64,000 nucleotides of DNA from Streptomyces olivaceus (GCF_000721235.1 NZ_JOFH01000023.1:62001-126000), one strand, 5' to 3'. Positions 35,836 through 44,697 are shown, counted from the first letter of the stretch. The notes: generated by a model not told the origin, from the letters alone. Program-made: numbers and translations.

Positions 35836-36885
35836 GTGGGAACGCACCGCAGGCCGCGACAGCGCGCGACGGGCGGCGGCAGAGCCCGTACGGCCGTCAC
35901 CATCACCCTCGCGGGCGCGGCCACCGCGACGGGCCTGGGCGGAACCGTGCATGCCGACCCGCAACCGACGGCGGCGCAGGTCAAGGCCACGGTGGACAAG
36001 CTCTACCAGGAGGCCGAGGTCGCCACCGAGAAGTACAACGGCGCGAAGGAGAAGGCCGACGCCGCCGAACGGCGCCTGGAGGACCTGCGGGACGAGGCGG
36101 CGCGCAAGGAGGACCGGCTGAACTCGACCCGGGAGGCGCTGGGCTCCGTCGCGGCGGCGCAGTACCGCAGCGGGGGCCTGGACCCGGCCGTGCAGCTCGC
36201 GCTCTCCTCCGATCCGGACCGGTATCTCGACGGCGCCGCGTTCGCCGAGCGCGCGGGCACCCGGCAGAAGGCCGCCGTGGGCCGCGTGCGCAAGGAACTC
36301 CGCGACGTCGAGCAACTGCGCGGTGCCGCCCGCGTCGAGGTGGCCTCGCTGAATTCGCGCCGGGCGGAGCTGCAACGCCACCGCGAGACCGTCACCGGCA
36401 AGCTGGAGGCGGCCCGCCGGCAGCTGTCCCGGCTGACCGCCGAGGAACGCGCCCGCGTCGGCGACGGCACGGGGGCTCGCGCCTCACGCGCGGCGGGCCC
36501 CAGGGAGGGACTGCCGGCCTCCGCCCAGGCCCCCCACTCCCGCGCGGCGGCGGCCGTCGCCTACGCCCACCAGAAGCTCGGCAGCCCCTACGTATGGGGC
36601 GCGACGGGTCCGAACGCCTTCGACTGCTCGGGCCTCACCCAGGCCGCCTACCGCGCCGCCGGTGTCTCCCTGCCCCGCACCACCTACGCCCAGATCGACG
36701 CGGGCCGTCGCGTCGGCCGGTCCGAACTCCTCCCCGGCGACCTGGTCTTCTTCTACTCGGGCATCAGCCACGTCGGCATCTACGTCGGCGACGGCAAGAT
36801 GATCCACGCCCCGAACCCGTCGGCACCGGTCCGGGTGGCCCCGGTCGACGAGATGCCCTTCGCGGGGGCGGCGCGCGTCGTCTGA
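35836..36885 (+). CDS. Second secreted NlpC/P60 hydrolase (paralogue without riboswitch)
   Basis: 349 residues from GTG 35836 (AAGGAC ~12 nt upstream). The signal peptide ends near residue 40 (VTITLAGAATATGLGGTVHA). Coiled-coil 47-205, then NlpC/P60 (237-349) with C264 (FDCSGLT) and the two His residues in GISHVGI and MIHAP. It is clearly a paralogue of the protein at 32983-34146: both carry YQEAEVATEKYN/YRQAGSATEKYN and LPGDLVFFY-type segments. The copy here has no ydaO-type leader, so the two must be regulated differently. Confidence 0.93.
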   Translation: MGTHRRPRQRATGGGRARTAVTITLAGAATATGLGGTVHADPQPTAAQVKATVDKLYQEAEVATEKYNGAKEKADAAERRLEDLRDEAARKEDRLNSTREALGSVAAAQYRSGGLDPAVQLALSSDPDRYLDGAAFAERAGTRQKAAVGRVRKELRDVEQLRGAARVEVASLNSRRAELQRHRETVTGKLEAARRQLSRLTAEERARVGDGTGARASRAAGPREGLPASAQAPHSRAAAAVAYAHQKLGSPYVWGATGPNAFDCSGLTQAAYRAAGVSLPRTTYAQIDAGRRVGRSELLPGDLVFFYSGISHVGIYVGDGKMIHAPNPSAPVRVAPVDEMPFAGAARVV

Positions 36886-36903
36886 CTCGGACGGGGTGAC
36901 TGC

Positions 36904-36987
36904 GGTGGTGCGGGGCCGGTGGTGCGGGGCCGGTAGTGCGGGGCCGGCAGTGCAGGGCCGGTGGTGCGGCGTCGGTGGTGTGACGGG
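36904..36987. repeat. 14-bp minisatellite, five to six units, between convergent genes
   Basis: Consensus GGTGGTGCGGGGCC in tandem: 36904-36917, 36918-36931, 36932-36945, 36946-36959, 36960-36973 and a degenerate sixth at 36974-36987. The first two are identical; later ones drift. It fills most of the 126 bp between the NlpC/P60 and response-regulator stops. No stable terminator hairpin is evident here. Confidence 0.9.
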
Positions 36988-37011
36988 GCTCCGCGGACCG
37001 CACGGCTTCCG

Positions 37012-37758
37012 TCAGACCAGTCGCCGTGCCGTCGCCCAGCGCGTCAGTTCGTGGCGGTTGGAGAGCTGGAGCTTGCGCAGGACCGCCGAGACGTGGGACT
37101 CGACCGTCTTCACCGAGATGTAGAGCTGCTTGGCGATCTCCTTGTACGCGTAGCCGCGGGCGATCAGGCGCAGCACCTCGCGCTCGCGCTGGGTGAGGCG
37201 GTCCATGTCCTCGTCGACCGGCGGGGCGTCGGTGGAGGCGAACGCGTCGAGGACGAAACCGGCCAGGCGCGGGGAGAACACGGCGTCGCCCTCCTGGACC
37301 CGGAAGACCGAGTCGACCAGGTCGGTGCCGGTGATGGTCTTGGTGACATAGCCCCGGGCGCCGCCGCGGATGACGCCGATCACGTCCTCGGCCGCGTCCG
37401 ACACGGACAGGGCGAGGAAGCGGACGGGCCGGTCGGTGTCGCCCATCAGGGGGGCGCAGCGGCGCAGCACCTCGACTCCGCCGCCGCCGGGGAGGTGGAC
37501 GTCGAGGAGCACCACCTCGGGGCGGGTCGCGGTGATGACCGTGACGGCCTGGTCGACGTCGGCGGCCTCGCCGACGACCTCGACCCCGGTCTCGGCGGTC
37601 TGGCCGATCTCGGCCTGGACTCCGGTACGGAACATGCGGTGGTCGTCGACGAGCACCACGCGTACCCGGCGCTCCCCCGTGCCGCCGTTCGCCGGCTGCG
37701 CGGGCTCGGCCGTCTCGCCCGCTCCCGCGATTCCGTCCGCCTCGGTCGGGTCGCTCAT
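37012..37758 (-). CDS. NarL/LiaR-type response regulator of a LiaFSR-like module
   Basis: 248 residues. Receiver domain with VLVDDHRMFRTGV and the phospho-acceptor D86 (VVLLDVHLPGG), followed by LALSVSD and the Lys of VTKTITG. The LuxR-type HTH (LTQREREVLRLIARGYAYKE, then KTVESHVSAVLRKL) occupies ~183-248. The start overlaps the kinase stop by 4 bp (ATGA). With the kinase and the divergent PspC/LiaF-like gene it forms a three-component envelope-stress module similar to LiaFSR/VraTSR. Confidence 0.95.
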   Translation of the reverse strand: MSDPTEADGIAGAGETAEPAQPANGGTGERRVRVVLVDDHRMFRTGVQAEIGQTAETGVEVVGEAADVDQAVTVITATRPEVVLLDVHLPGGGGVEVLRRCAPLMGDTDRPVRFLALSVSDAAEDVIGVIRGGARGYVTKTITGTDLVDSVFRVQEGDAVFSPRLAGFVLDAFASTDAPPVDEDMDRLTQREREVLRLIARGYAYKEIAKQLYISVKTVESHVSAVLRKLQLSNRHELTRWATARRLV

Positions 37759-39062
37759 GACGTCTTCTCCGCCCTCTCCATTTCCAGTTCGACCTCCGTG
37801 CCGCCGTCGGGCACCGCGCGCAGCCGCGCCGTGCCGCCGTTGCGCTCCATGCGGCCGATGATCGATTCTCTGACGCCCATCCGGTCGGCGGGGATCGAGT
37901 CGAGGTCGAAGCCGGGGCCGCGGTCCCGGACGGACACGAAGACCGTCCTCCCCTCGACTTCGGCGAAAACCTGTACGGCGCCGCCCTCGCCACCGTACTT
38001 GGCCGCGTTCACCATGGCTTCACGCGCGGCCTGCATCTGTGCGCCGACCCTCTCGTCGAGCGGGCAGTCGCCGACGACCACGACCTCGATGGGGACACCG
38101 TGCTTGTCCTCGACCTCCGCGGCGTTGCGTTTCACGGCCTCGGCGAGGGTGGTGGGCTCCTCGTCCTCGTCCTTGCCGTTGCCCTCCGGCTTGTAGAGCC
38201 AGGAGCGCAGGTCCCGCTCCTGGGCCCGGGCCAGGCGGCGCACCTCGCCCGCGTTCTCCGCGTTGCGCTGGATCAGGGTCAGGGTGTGCAGGACCGAGTC
38301 GTGGACGTGGGCGGCGACCTCGGCGCGTTCCTGGGCGCGGATGCGCATCAGCCGCTCCTCGGAGAGGTCCTGCGTCATCCGGACCAGGTAGGGGCCGGCG
38401 AGGAGCGTTATCCCGACGAGGACGGCGAGGGCCGCCTGCAGGACGGAGCCGAGGTGCGCGGCGGAGCCCTGGAGGACGAAGATGCCGGTGACACCGGCCG
38501 TCACCAGCAGGACCCCGGCCACGGAGCGCAGCAGGGTGACGGTGCGCCGGTGGCGTCCGACCTCCGCCCAGCGGGCCCGGCGCGCGTTGTCCGCCTGGCG
38601 CCAGACGAGGGCGACACCGGCGCCGACGAGCACGGTCGGCCAGAGGTAGGCCTTGGCTCCGCCGCCGAGGTCGACGTTGCCCACGAAGACCAGGGCCACG
38701 ACGACCATGAGCAGCAGGGCGACCATCTGCCCCTTGTCCGGTCTGCGGGCGACGAGTCTGCGGCGGCCGTCCGGCGCGGTCTCGGAGGTGACGAGGGACG
38801 GCGGCTTCTGCGCCTCGACACCGCCGACGCCCAGCGGCACGAAGAACCAGAAGGCCGCGTACAGCAGCGCGCCCAGACCGTCGGCCATGAACAGGCCGAC
38901 GAAGGCGAAGCGCACCCAGATGACGGGCAGCCCGAGATGCCCGGCGAGCCCCCGCGCCACGCCACCGAGCCAGCGTCCGTCACTGCTGCGGTAGAGCTTG
39001 CGCGGCGGCCGCGGTTCTGCGAGGGGTGCTGCTGCGGCTTCCGGCATGACACTGATGGTCAC
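37755..39062 (-). CDS. Sensor histidine kinase with N-terminal PspC domain (LiaS-like)
   Basis: 435 residues from GTG 39062, or ATG 39047; neither has a good ribosome-binding site, so translation may be leaderless. PspC domain at ~20-80 (RSSDGRWLGGVARGLAGHLG), then four further helices, and a HisKA_3 domain with phospho-acceptor H254 in AAHVHDSVLHT. The HATPase domain shows AAREAMVNAAKYGG (N box) and VSVRDRGPGFDLD (G1). Having PspC in the kinase itself, in addition to the LiaF-like partner, is a feature of actinobacterial versions. It probably responds to membrane or lipid II stress and phosphorylates the regulator encoded next. Confidence 0.93.
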   Translation of the reverse strand: MTISVMPEAAAAPLAEPRPPRKLYRSSDGRWLGGVARGLAGHLGLPVIWVRFAFVGLFMADGLGALLYAAFWFFVPLGVGGVEAQKPPSLVTSETAPDGRRRLVARRPDKGQMVALLLMVVVALVFVGNVDLGGGAKAYLWPTVLVGAGVALVWRQADNARRARWAEVGRHRRTVTLLRSVAGVLLVTAGVTGIFVLQGSAAHLGSVLQAALAVLVGITLLAGPYLVRMTQDLSEERLMRIRAQERAEVAAHVHDSVLHTLTLIQRNAENAGEVRRLARAQERDLRSWLYKPEGNGKDEDEEPTTLAEAVKRNAAEVEDKHGVPIEVVVVGDCPLDERVGAQMQAAREAMVNAAKYGGEGGAVQVFAEVEGRTVFVSVRDRGPGFDLDSIPADRMGVRESIIGRMERNGGTARLRAVPDGGTEVELEMERAEKTS

Positions 39063-39120
39063 ACGGGTGCGGGAGCGGCGGCATCAGGGTCCGCCCCCCA
39101 TACTCCCCTGATCTGCTCCC

Positions 39121-39177
39121 CCGGTCCTGGGCCGAGGGGCCGGTCCTGGGCCGAGGGACCAATCCTGGGCCGAGGGG
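39121..39177. repeat. Three 19-bp tandem repeats in the divergent kinase / PspC promoter
   Basis: Copies of CCGGTCCTGGGCCGAGGGG at 39121-39139, 39140-39158 and 39159-39177 (the third begins CCAAT). They lie midway between the divergent kinase start (39062) and PspC/LiaF gene start (39277). Flanking them, ATCAGGGTCCG occurs twice (39083-39093, 39214-39224). Both are candidate sites for the response regulator. Confidence 0.85.
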
Positions 39178-39276
39178 CCTCGAACGCTTCCCGAACGTCC
39201 GCTCAGGGGCGATATCAGGGTCCGACCAGGGTCGTACCGACTGCCGTCGCGGCGCCGCGCCCGTCACCATGGAGCC

Positions 39277-40719
39277 ATGACAGATCACGAGCACGCCGCG
39301 ACGGGTCCGGGACCCGGCTCCGGCCCGCGCCCTCCACGGGGTGCCGGGCCGCAGGATGCCGCGCCCGCCGCGGATGTTCCCGGTACCGCGAGCGGCCCGG
39401 GCGTCACCGACGACGCCGACGCTCCCGGGCCGCCGCAGCACTTCCGGCGCGACCGCCGGTACAAGACGCTCGCCGGAGTCTGCGCCGGCCTGGGACGGCA
39501 GTGTGATCTGGACCCCGTGATATTCCGGATCACCCTCGCGGTGCTCTCCGCGACCGGCGGCATCGGTCTCCTCTTCTACGGCTTCGCCTGGCTCTTCGTC
39601 CCCTACGACGACGAGGAGGAGAACGAGGTACGCAAGCTGCTGACCGGCCGGGTCGACGGCCAGGCGCTGGCGGCCGTGCTCTTCGCCCTGGTCGGCTGCG
39701 GGATCTTCCTGACCATGCTGCGCAACGGCGGGGTGCTGACCTTCGCCGTCGTCCTCTCGCTCCTCCTCGCGGGCGCCGGGTACTGGTCGCGGCACCGCAG
39801 GGCCCCCGAGCCCGACCCGCTCTCCGCCCAGACCGTCGCCGACGCTCCGCCGGAGGCCCAGGCGCCCCCGATCATGTACACCTGGCCCTCCTGGTGGCGT
39901 GGCCCCATAGTCAAGGACGGAACCCACGACGGCGGGACCGGATACCTGTGGGGCCCGTCGGACGCGGAGGACCGCGACATCGCGGCGGCCGTCGCCATCG
40001 GCCGCGGGCTCGCGGGCCGCAGAGGCCTCGACCTCGCGTACGCCCCTGCGGGCGGTGCCCGGCACCCACGGCGCCCGCAGCCGCGCGGCCCCCGCGGAAT
40101 CGGGGGCTGGGTGTTCCTCCTCGCCGTGCTCGCCGGTTTCCTCGGCACCCGGCTGACCTGGGACGACCACCCGCTCGGCACCAGCCTGCAGACCGGGCTG
40201 GCATGTGCGCTCGCCGTCTTCGGTCTCGGCATCGCCGTCAGCGCCTTCCTCGGGCGCACGGGAGCGGGTTCGGTCTTCCTGGCGATCATCACGGCGGGCC
40301 TGCTGGCCGGCTCGGCCGCGGTACCGAAAGACGTGGGCACGGAATGGTCCCGGACCACCTGGGCGCCGGCGGCCGTGGCGGACGTGCGCGAGGAGTACCA
40401 GATCGGCGCGGGCAGCGGCACCGTGGACCTGTCCCGCCTGGACCTGACGGAGAAGCAGACGGTCAGCACCCGCGCCGACGTGGGCATCGGCCGAATAAGG
40501 ATCGTGGTGCCCCGGGACGCGACGGTGCGGCTCAGCGTCTCGGTGGGCGTCGGCGACATCCGGCTGCCGGGCGACGAGGACAAGGACGTGGACGTGGCGC
40601 CGGGCAGGCACAAGGAGATCACCCTGCGTCCCACCGGGAGCGGCGAGGACACCGGGACGCTCGACCTCGACCTCCAGGTCGGCATCGGCCAGGCGGAGGT
40701 GACCCGTGCTGCGTCATAG
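39277..40719 (+). CDS. PspC / LiaF-like membrane protein
   Basis: 480 residues. A disordered start (~50 residues) leads to a PspC domain (RRDRRYKTLAGVCAGLGRQC, ~56-110), several membrane helices (ALAAVLFALVGCGIFLTML; FAVVLSLLLAGAGYW; GWVFLLAVLAGFLGTRL; and others), and a C-terminal beta-rich domain (370-480) of repeats such as GAGSGTVDLSRL, VGIGRIRIVVPRDATV and VGVGDIRLPG, as in the LiaF C-terminal family. In Firmicutes LiaF restrains LiaS, so by analogy this protein is the inhibitory sensor of the divergent kinase-regulator pair. The next gene overlaps its end by 14 bp. Confidence 0.9.
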   Translation: MTDHEHAATGPGPGSGPRPPRGAGPQDAAPAADVPGTASGPGVTDDADAPGPPQHFRRDRRYKTLAGVCAGLGRQCDLDPVIFRITLAVLSATGGIGLLFYGFAWLFVPYDDEEENEVRKLLTGRVDGQALAAVLFALVGCGIFLTMLRNGGVLTFAVVLSLLLAGAGYWSRHRRAPEPDPLSAQTVADAPPEAQAPPIMYTWPSWWRGPIVKDGTHDGGTGYLWGPSDAEDRDIAAAVAIGRGLAGRRGLDLAYAPAGGARHPRRPQPRGPRGIGGWVFLLAVLAGFLGTRLTWDDHPLGTSLQTGLACALAVFGLGIAVSAFLGRTGAGSVFLAIITAGLLAGSAAVPKDVGTEWSRTTWAPAAVADVREEYQIGAGSGTVDLSRLDLTEKQTVSTRADVGIGRIRIVVPRDATVRLSVSVGVGDIRLPGDEDKDVDVAPGRHKEITLRPTGSGEDTGTLDLDLQVGIGQAEVTRAAS

Positions 40720-40966
40720 GTTCCAGCCCGGACGGCTGGTGGCCGGCGTCTTCCTGATCCTGGCCGGGGTCATCTACGCCGGTGACGCGGGCGGGCTGTG
40801 GGAGACACCGTGGTTCGTGGTGATCCCCGTCGTGGTGGGCGGTCTCTGCCTCGCGGGAGCGGTCGGCGTCGTGGCCCGGACCGTGCACCGGCGCACCGTG
40901 CACCGGCGCCGGGGGGCGCCGCACACGGGACAGCCGGACGAGTCCCGAGCGGACCCTTCCGGCTGA
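40706..40966 (+). CDS. Small two-helix membrane protein coupled to the PspC/LiaF gene
   Basis: 86 residues from GTG 40706, overlapping the PspC/LiaF stop by 14 bp. Two helices (LVAGVFLILAGVIYAGDAG and FVVIPVVVGGLCLAGAVGVV) are followed by a basic tail with a direct repeat (HRRTVHRR). The short protein and tight overlap imply translational coupling and a role in the same complex, perhaps like the small accessory membrane proteins of PspC operons; this is inference. It converges on the DoxX gene. Confidence 0.8.
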   Translation: MLRHRFQPGRLVAGVFLILAGVIYAGDAGGLWETPWFVVIPVVVGGLCLAGAVGVVARTVHRRTVHRRRGAPHTGQPDESRADPSG

Positions 40967-40983
40967 CGGGCGAACGGCATCCC

Positions 40984-41502
40984 CTAGTAGACCCCCCTGC
41001 GGCGCCGGTTCCCGATCAAGGCGTCCAGTGACCAGAAGGGTGCGCCGGCCAGCACGAGCGGCACCCAGCAGAACATGTACGGGAGGTCGTTGCCGTAGTA
41101 GTACGGGTCGGAGGCCCAGCTGACGGTCAGCCACAGGCTGAGCGAGATCAGCGCGCCCCCGAGCGCGGCCAGCCGGGTGAGGAGGCCGAGCAGGACGCCG
41201 ACGCCGACGGCCAGCTCGCCCAGCGCGATGGCGTAGCCGAAGCCGGGCGGGTTCTTCAGTGCGAGGTCGACCAGCGCGGGGAGGGCCGAGGAGTCCCGGA
41301 CGGCCCGCATCATGTCACCCACGGAACCGGCGCCGCCGTCCTTCATGAAGGCGCTGTCGGTGAGCTTGTCCAGACCCGCGTAGACGAAGGTGACGCCGAG
41401 GAAGATCCGTAGAGGAAGGAGGGCGTACCGGGCGGCACTGTCCCGCCAGTCCCCGCCACCCTGTTGGGAGGGGGACACATCCGTCCGCCTACCGTGAGTC
41501 AT
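40984..41502 (-). CDS. DoxX-family membrane protein
   Basis: 172 residues from ATG 41502; in-frame starts at 41529 and 41589 cannot be excluded. It has four helices, and the DoxX pattern is clear: LLPLRIFLGVTFVYAGLDKL at the start of the core, GYAIALGELAVGVGVLLGLLTRLAALGG, and a final WVPLVLAGAPFWSLDALI. DoxX proteins act near quinones or thiol stress in some bacteria (the MRC complex in mycobacteria), but the role here is unknown. The 203 bp upstream carries three CTCAGTCCG repeats (41660-41713) that end at the next gene's stop. Confidence 0.85.
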   Translation of the reverse strand: MTHGRRTDVSPSQQGGGDWRDSAARYALLPLRIFLGVTFVYAGLDKLTDSAFMKDGGAGSVGDMMRAVRDSSALPALVDLALKNPPGFGYAIALGELAVGVGVLLGLLTRLAALGGALISLSLWLTVSWASDPYYYGNDLPYMFCWVPLVLAGAPFWSLDALIGNRRRRGVY

Positions 41503-41705
41503 CACTGCCAGCCGCCTCCCGCCGCGCATGCCGAGACCCCCGCCAGACCATACGTACGACAAGGGCACCCGGCTCAACCCTCTGCCCACCGGTTTCTTGC
41601 TGTCGGTTTCGACAGGTCCCGGCCGGGCGGCGCGCGAGGTGTCGGGCCGTCACATCGACTCAGTCCGTCACACGGACTCAGTCCGCCGCATCGACTCGGG
41701 CAGGC

Positions 41706-43001
41706 TCAGTCCGTCACGTCGATCGCGTAGCGGTTGGTCTCCACGCCCGCGCCGGTGACCACCTGGACGTCCACCCGGCCCGGCTCCACGTCGGCCGGTA
41801 CGGGGACCGTGAGGAGGTCGTCCGCGGGGTTGCTGAAGCCGCCGGCCACCGGGACCAGGGGGACGTGGACGTTGACCGCGCCGATGCGGACGACCATGCG
41901 GGACAGCCGGTCCGCCCGCTGCGCGCCGGGCGGCACGAAGCCGGCGCCGCGGATCTCGATGTCGTCGCCGGTACGGATCGGCGCGTCCAGGTCACCGGCC
42001 TCCCGTGCCCGGACCACGGAGAGGACGACCGGCCGGCCGCCCTCCGCGTACTTGCCGGCCAGGTAGGTCGCCGCCGAGACCAGCACCACGACCGCGAGCC
42101 CCCACGGCAGGTCGGGGAGCTGTTCCGGACGCCGGGCCAGGCGCACCGCCGCGAAGACCAGGGCGACGGCGCTGATCACGACGTACTGGATGTCGGCGAA
42201 GGTGCCGCGTCCCGCGTCGTCCGTGAGGAGGTCGGAGGCCCGCGGCCGGTCCGCCCGGACCTTCTGCAGCCGCTGCCCCAGCACCCGCAGGCCGACCACG
42301 CGCCGGACCAGGACCGCGATCCCGCAGACCACGGCGAGCACGGTCACCGCGCCGGTGCCGCGGCCGAGTTCGAGGCCAGAGATCAGCGCGTCCCGCCGGT
42401 CGTGGCCCGAGGCGACGGCCAGTTGGCCGGCCAGCACGAGCACCGCGTAGGCGATGAAGAGGACCCAGGCAACCGCCACCGCCCGGGAGGTGGACAGCCG
42501 GTTGTCCTCCCCGATGACCGGCGCCAGCGCCCCGCCCCGGGTCCGGTGGAACCAGGACGCCGCCGTCAGCGCACCGGCCACGACCAGCGCCGCCGCGAGC
42601 CCCGCGGTGCGCGCCGCCGACCAGCCCGCGCCGATCGCGGTGAGCGCCTGCCCGAGCAGCAGCAGGACGACAGCCGCCCACACCGCGGCCGCCGTGCGCC
42701 GGCCCAGGCCCGCGAGCCACGCCTCGCCCTCGGCGCGACCGCGTTCGGCGACGAGTTCGGCGGACTGGGTCAGTTCCTCGGAGACCCACTGCCGGGAGGC
42801 GGAGGCCGAGTGGGCGACCGCGGCCGGCAGCCCCTGCCCGGCGGCGAACTCGTCCCGGCGCCGCAGGAACGCGGCGACCGCCCGGCGGTGCCCCTGCCGG
42901 GCGCCGTGGGGACAGTCCCCGCAGGTGCAGCCGCCCCCGTGGGCCGTCTCGTACGCGCCCTTGTCCGAGCCGCTCCCGCGTCTCGCCTCCTGCACCGCCA
43001 C
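41706..43001 (-). CDS. Multispanning membrane protein with Cys-rich N terminus and IPT-like exterior domain
   Basis: 431 residues. Near the start is a Cys cluster (HGGGCTCGDCPHG; C25, C27, C30, H32) that could bind a metal. About seven to eight helices follow (AAVWAAVVLLLLGQALTAIG; GLAAALVVAGALTAASW; VLFIAYAVLVLAGQLAVA; ALVFAAVRLA; LAVVVLVSAATYLAGK). The last ~110 residues resemble an IPT/TIG-type beta domain (IRTGDDIEIRGAGFVPPGA, then VDVQVVTGAGVETNRYAIDV). No family is recognised. It stands alone, ahead of the aldolase gene on the same strand. Confidence 0.75.
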   Translation of the reverse strand: MAVQEARRGSGSDKGAYETAHGGGCTCGDCPHGARQGHRRAVAAFLRRRDEFAAGQGLPAAVAHSASASRQWVSEELTQSAELVAERGRAEGEAWLAGLGRRTAAAVWAAVVLLLLGQALTAIGAGWSAARTAGLAAALVVAGALTAASWFHRTRGGALAPVIGEDNRLSTSRAVAVAWVLFIAYAVLVLAGQLAVASGHDRRDALISGLELGRGTGAVTVLAVVCGIAVLVRRVVGLRVLGQRLQKVRADRPRASDLLTDDAGRGTFADIQYVVISAVALVFAAVRLARRPEQLPDLPWGLAVVVLVSAATYLAGKYAEGGRPVVLSVVRAREAGDLDAPIRTGDDIEIRGAGFVPPGAQRADRLSRMVVRIGAVNVHVPLVPVAGGFSNPADDLLTVPVPADVEPGRVDVQVVTGAGVETNRYAIDVTD

Positions 43002-43177
43002 TCCCGACGCCCGCCTTCCGCTCCCACGCTGCCAAGTCCCTTGCGACGACGACGAATTGTGCCGTACGCCGACCCTCCCACGCCCGGCGCCCCCGGTTGT
43101 CTCTGCTCAGCGCGGGTGAAGCGTGGATCGCCGTGTTGACGCGGCGCGGAACGTCGGCCGAGACGTCGGCCGAGTCG

Positions 43178-43981
43178 TCAGCCGAAGAGGTCCGGCTCGG
43201 CGCGGCTGATCTGCCGCCACAACGGCTGGTAGTTGATCCACGCCACCAGGTCGCCGCCGAGCTGCTCCCGCGTCGCCACGGCCTGCCGGTGGCCGATCAG
43301 CACCGGCCGGCCCGCCGCCCTCGCGGTCAGCTGCACCTGGCAGGACCGTTCCAGCGACAGGAACCACCAGGCCGCCGCGTCCACCGAGTCGCCGACCGTC
43401 AGCAGCCCGTGGTTGCGCAGCACGAGCGCCTTGCCGGAGCCGAGCACCCGTGCGATGCGCCGCCCCTCCTCGGCGTCGACGGTGACGCCCGAGTAGGAGT
43501 CGTACAGGGCGTGGTCCTCGTAGAAGGCGCAGCTCTCCTGTGTGATCGGGTCGAGCAGGTCGCCGAGGGCGGCGAGCGCGCGCCCGTGCACCGAGTGGCA
43601 GTGGGCGACGGCGACCACGTCCGGGCGCAGGGCGTGGACCTGGGAGTGCATGGTGAAGGCGGCCTGGTTCACGTGGTGGCCGCCCTCCACCACCTGGCCG
43701 TCGGAGTTGGCCAGCACCAGGTCGCTCACCGTGATGTGCGCGAAGGGCATGCCGAAGGGGTTGACCCAGAAGCAGTCGCTGTACTCGGGATCGCGGGCCG
43801 TGATGTGCCCGGAGACCCCGTCCTCGAAGCCGTACCGCCCGAAGACGCGCAGCGCGCCCGCGAGCCGTTCCTTGCGGTGCCGGCGTTCGTCCTCGACCGA
43901 GTCGTGCATCGGCGGCATCGCGAACCGCAGCCGGTCGGTGGGCAGCGGCGGGGGCGGAGTGGCCCCGGGCGTCCCGTGCAT
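43178..43981 (-). CDS. Class II aldolase / adducin family protein
   Basis: 267 residues. Zinc-binding signatures are present: GHITAR, the paired His of VAHCHSVHG, and RNHGLLTVGDSVDAA. The YDSYSGVTVD and FWVNPFGMPFAHIT segments fit bacterial class II aldolase-like proteins related to L-fuculose-phosphate aldolase. The substrate is unknown. Zn and active-site residues look intact. It is monocistronic, upstream of the divergent PPOX gene. Confidence 0.9.
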   Translation of the reverse strand: MHGTPGATPPPPLPTDRLRFAMPPMHDSVEDERRHRKERLAGALRVFGRYGFEDGVSGHITARDPEYSDCFWVNPFGMPFAHITVSDLVLANSDGQVVEGGHHVNQAAFTMHSQVHALRPDVVAVAHCHSVHGRALAALGDLLDPITQESCAFYEDHALYDSYSGVTVDAEEGRRIARVLGSGKALVLRNHGLLTVGDSVDAAAWWFLSLERSCQVQLTARAAGRPVLIGHRQAVATREQLGGDLVAWINYQPLWRQISRAEPDLFG

Positions 43982-44172
43982 GTGTCCTCTGTCCTGCCTT
44001 GGTCCTGCCCAGCGCTGCGGGCCCGGCGCGGAATCCGCTCTCGGGGATCCGGCACCGCTCCCGGCACTGGATGTGCCTCACGGGCCGGAAGGTACCCCCG
44101 GGGCCGCCGGGAGGACAGGTCCCGGCCCGATACTCGACAGAGGGTGTCGGTATTCGGGGTCACACTCGCCGT

Positions 44173-44673
44173 ATGACCTCAGGCGCCCCTGTGAACCGGA
44201 CCGGTGTGAACTGGGCGGGCTTCGCCGCCGCCGAACCCGCCCTGGCCGGCACCGTCGAAGCGCGCTTCGGCGCGTACACGCACCACGTCCTGGCCACGCT
44301 CCGCAAGGACGGCTCGCCCCGCACCACGGGTCTGGAGGTGCGTTTCCTGGGCGGCGAGCTGTGGCTCGGCATGATGCCGGGCTCGCTGAAGGCGCTGGAC
44401 CTGCGCCGCGATCCGCGCTTCGCGCTGCAGGCGAACCCCGGGGCGGGCACCGGCCTCGGCGGCGGGGACGTGCGGGTCGCCGGGCGGGCGGTCGAGGTCG
44501 AGGACCCGGAGACCAGGGCCGGGTACGCCAAAGAGGTGGAACCGCCGGAGCCGTTCCACCTCTTCCGTACCGAGCTGACGGAGGTCGTGCGGACCCGCGT
44601 CGAGGACGACACGTACCTCGTCGTCGAACTCTGGCAGCCCGGAAAGCCCTTGCGCACCCTCAAGCGCGCCTAG
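44173..44673 (+). CDS. PPOX-class (pyridoxamine-phosphate-oxidase-like) flavin or F420 protein
   Basis: 166 residues from ATG 44173. The split-barrel pattern is evident: HVLATLRKDGSPRTTGLEVR at the first strands, ELWLGMMPGSLKALDLRRDPR in the cofactor groove, and a final TYLVVELWQPGKPLRTLKR. Such small PPOX proteins bind FMN, F420 or heme and reduce varied substrates; the cofactor here is not obvious. It ends 170 bp from the truncated guaA gene, with a hairpin (44698-44712) and repeats between. Confidence 0.85.
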   Translation: MTSGAPVNRTGVNWAGFAAAEPALAGTVEARFGAYTHHVLATLRKDGSPRTTGLEVRFLGGELWLGMMPGSLKALDLRRDPRFALQANPGAGTGLGGGDVRVAGRAVEVEDPETRAGYAKEVEPPEPFHLFRTELTEVVRTRVEDDTYLVVELWQPGKPLRTLKRA

Positions 44674-44697
44674 AGTCTGTCGTCACATTCCCGTCGT

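Noticed and set aside
43999..44172. Longer start for the PPOX protein
   Set aside because: In frame, but it covers the divergent promoter region and adds Pro/Gly-rich sequence unlike the family.
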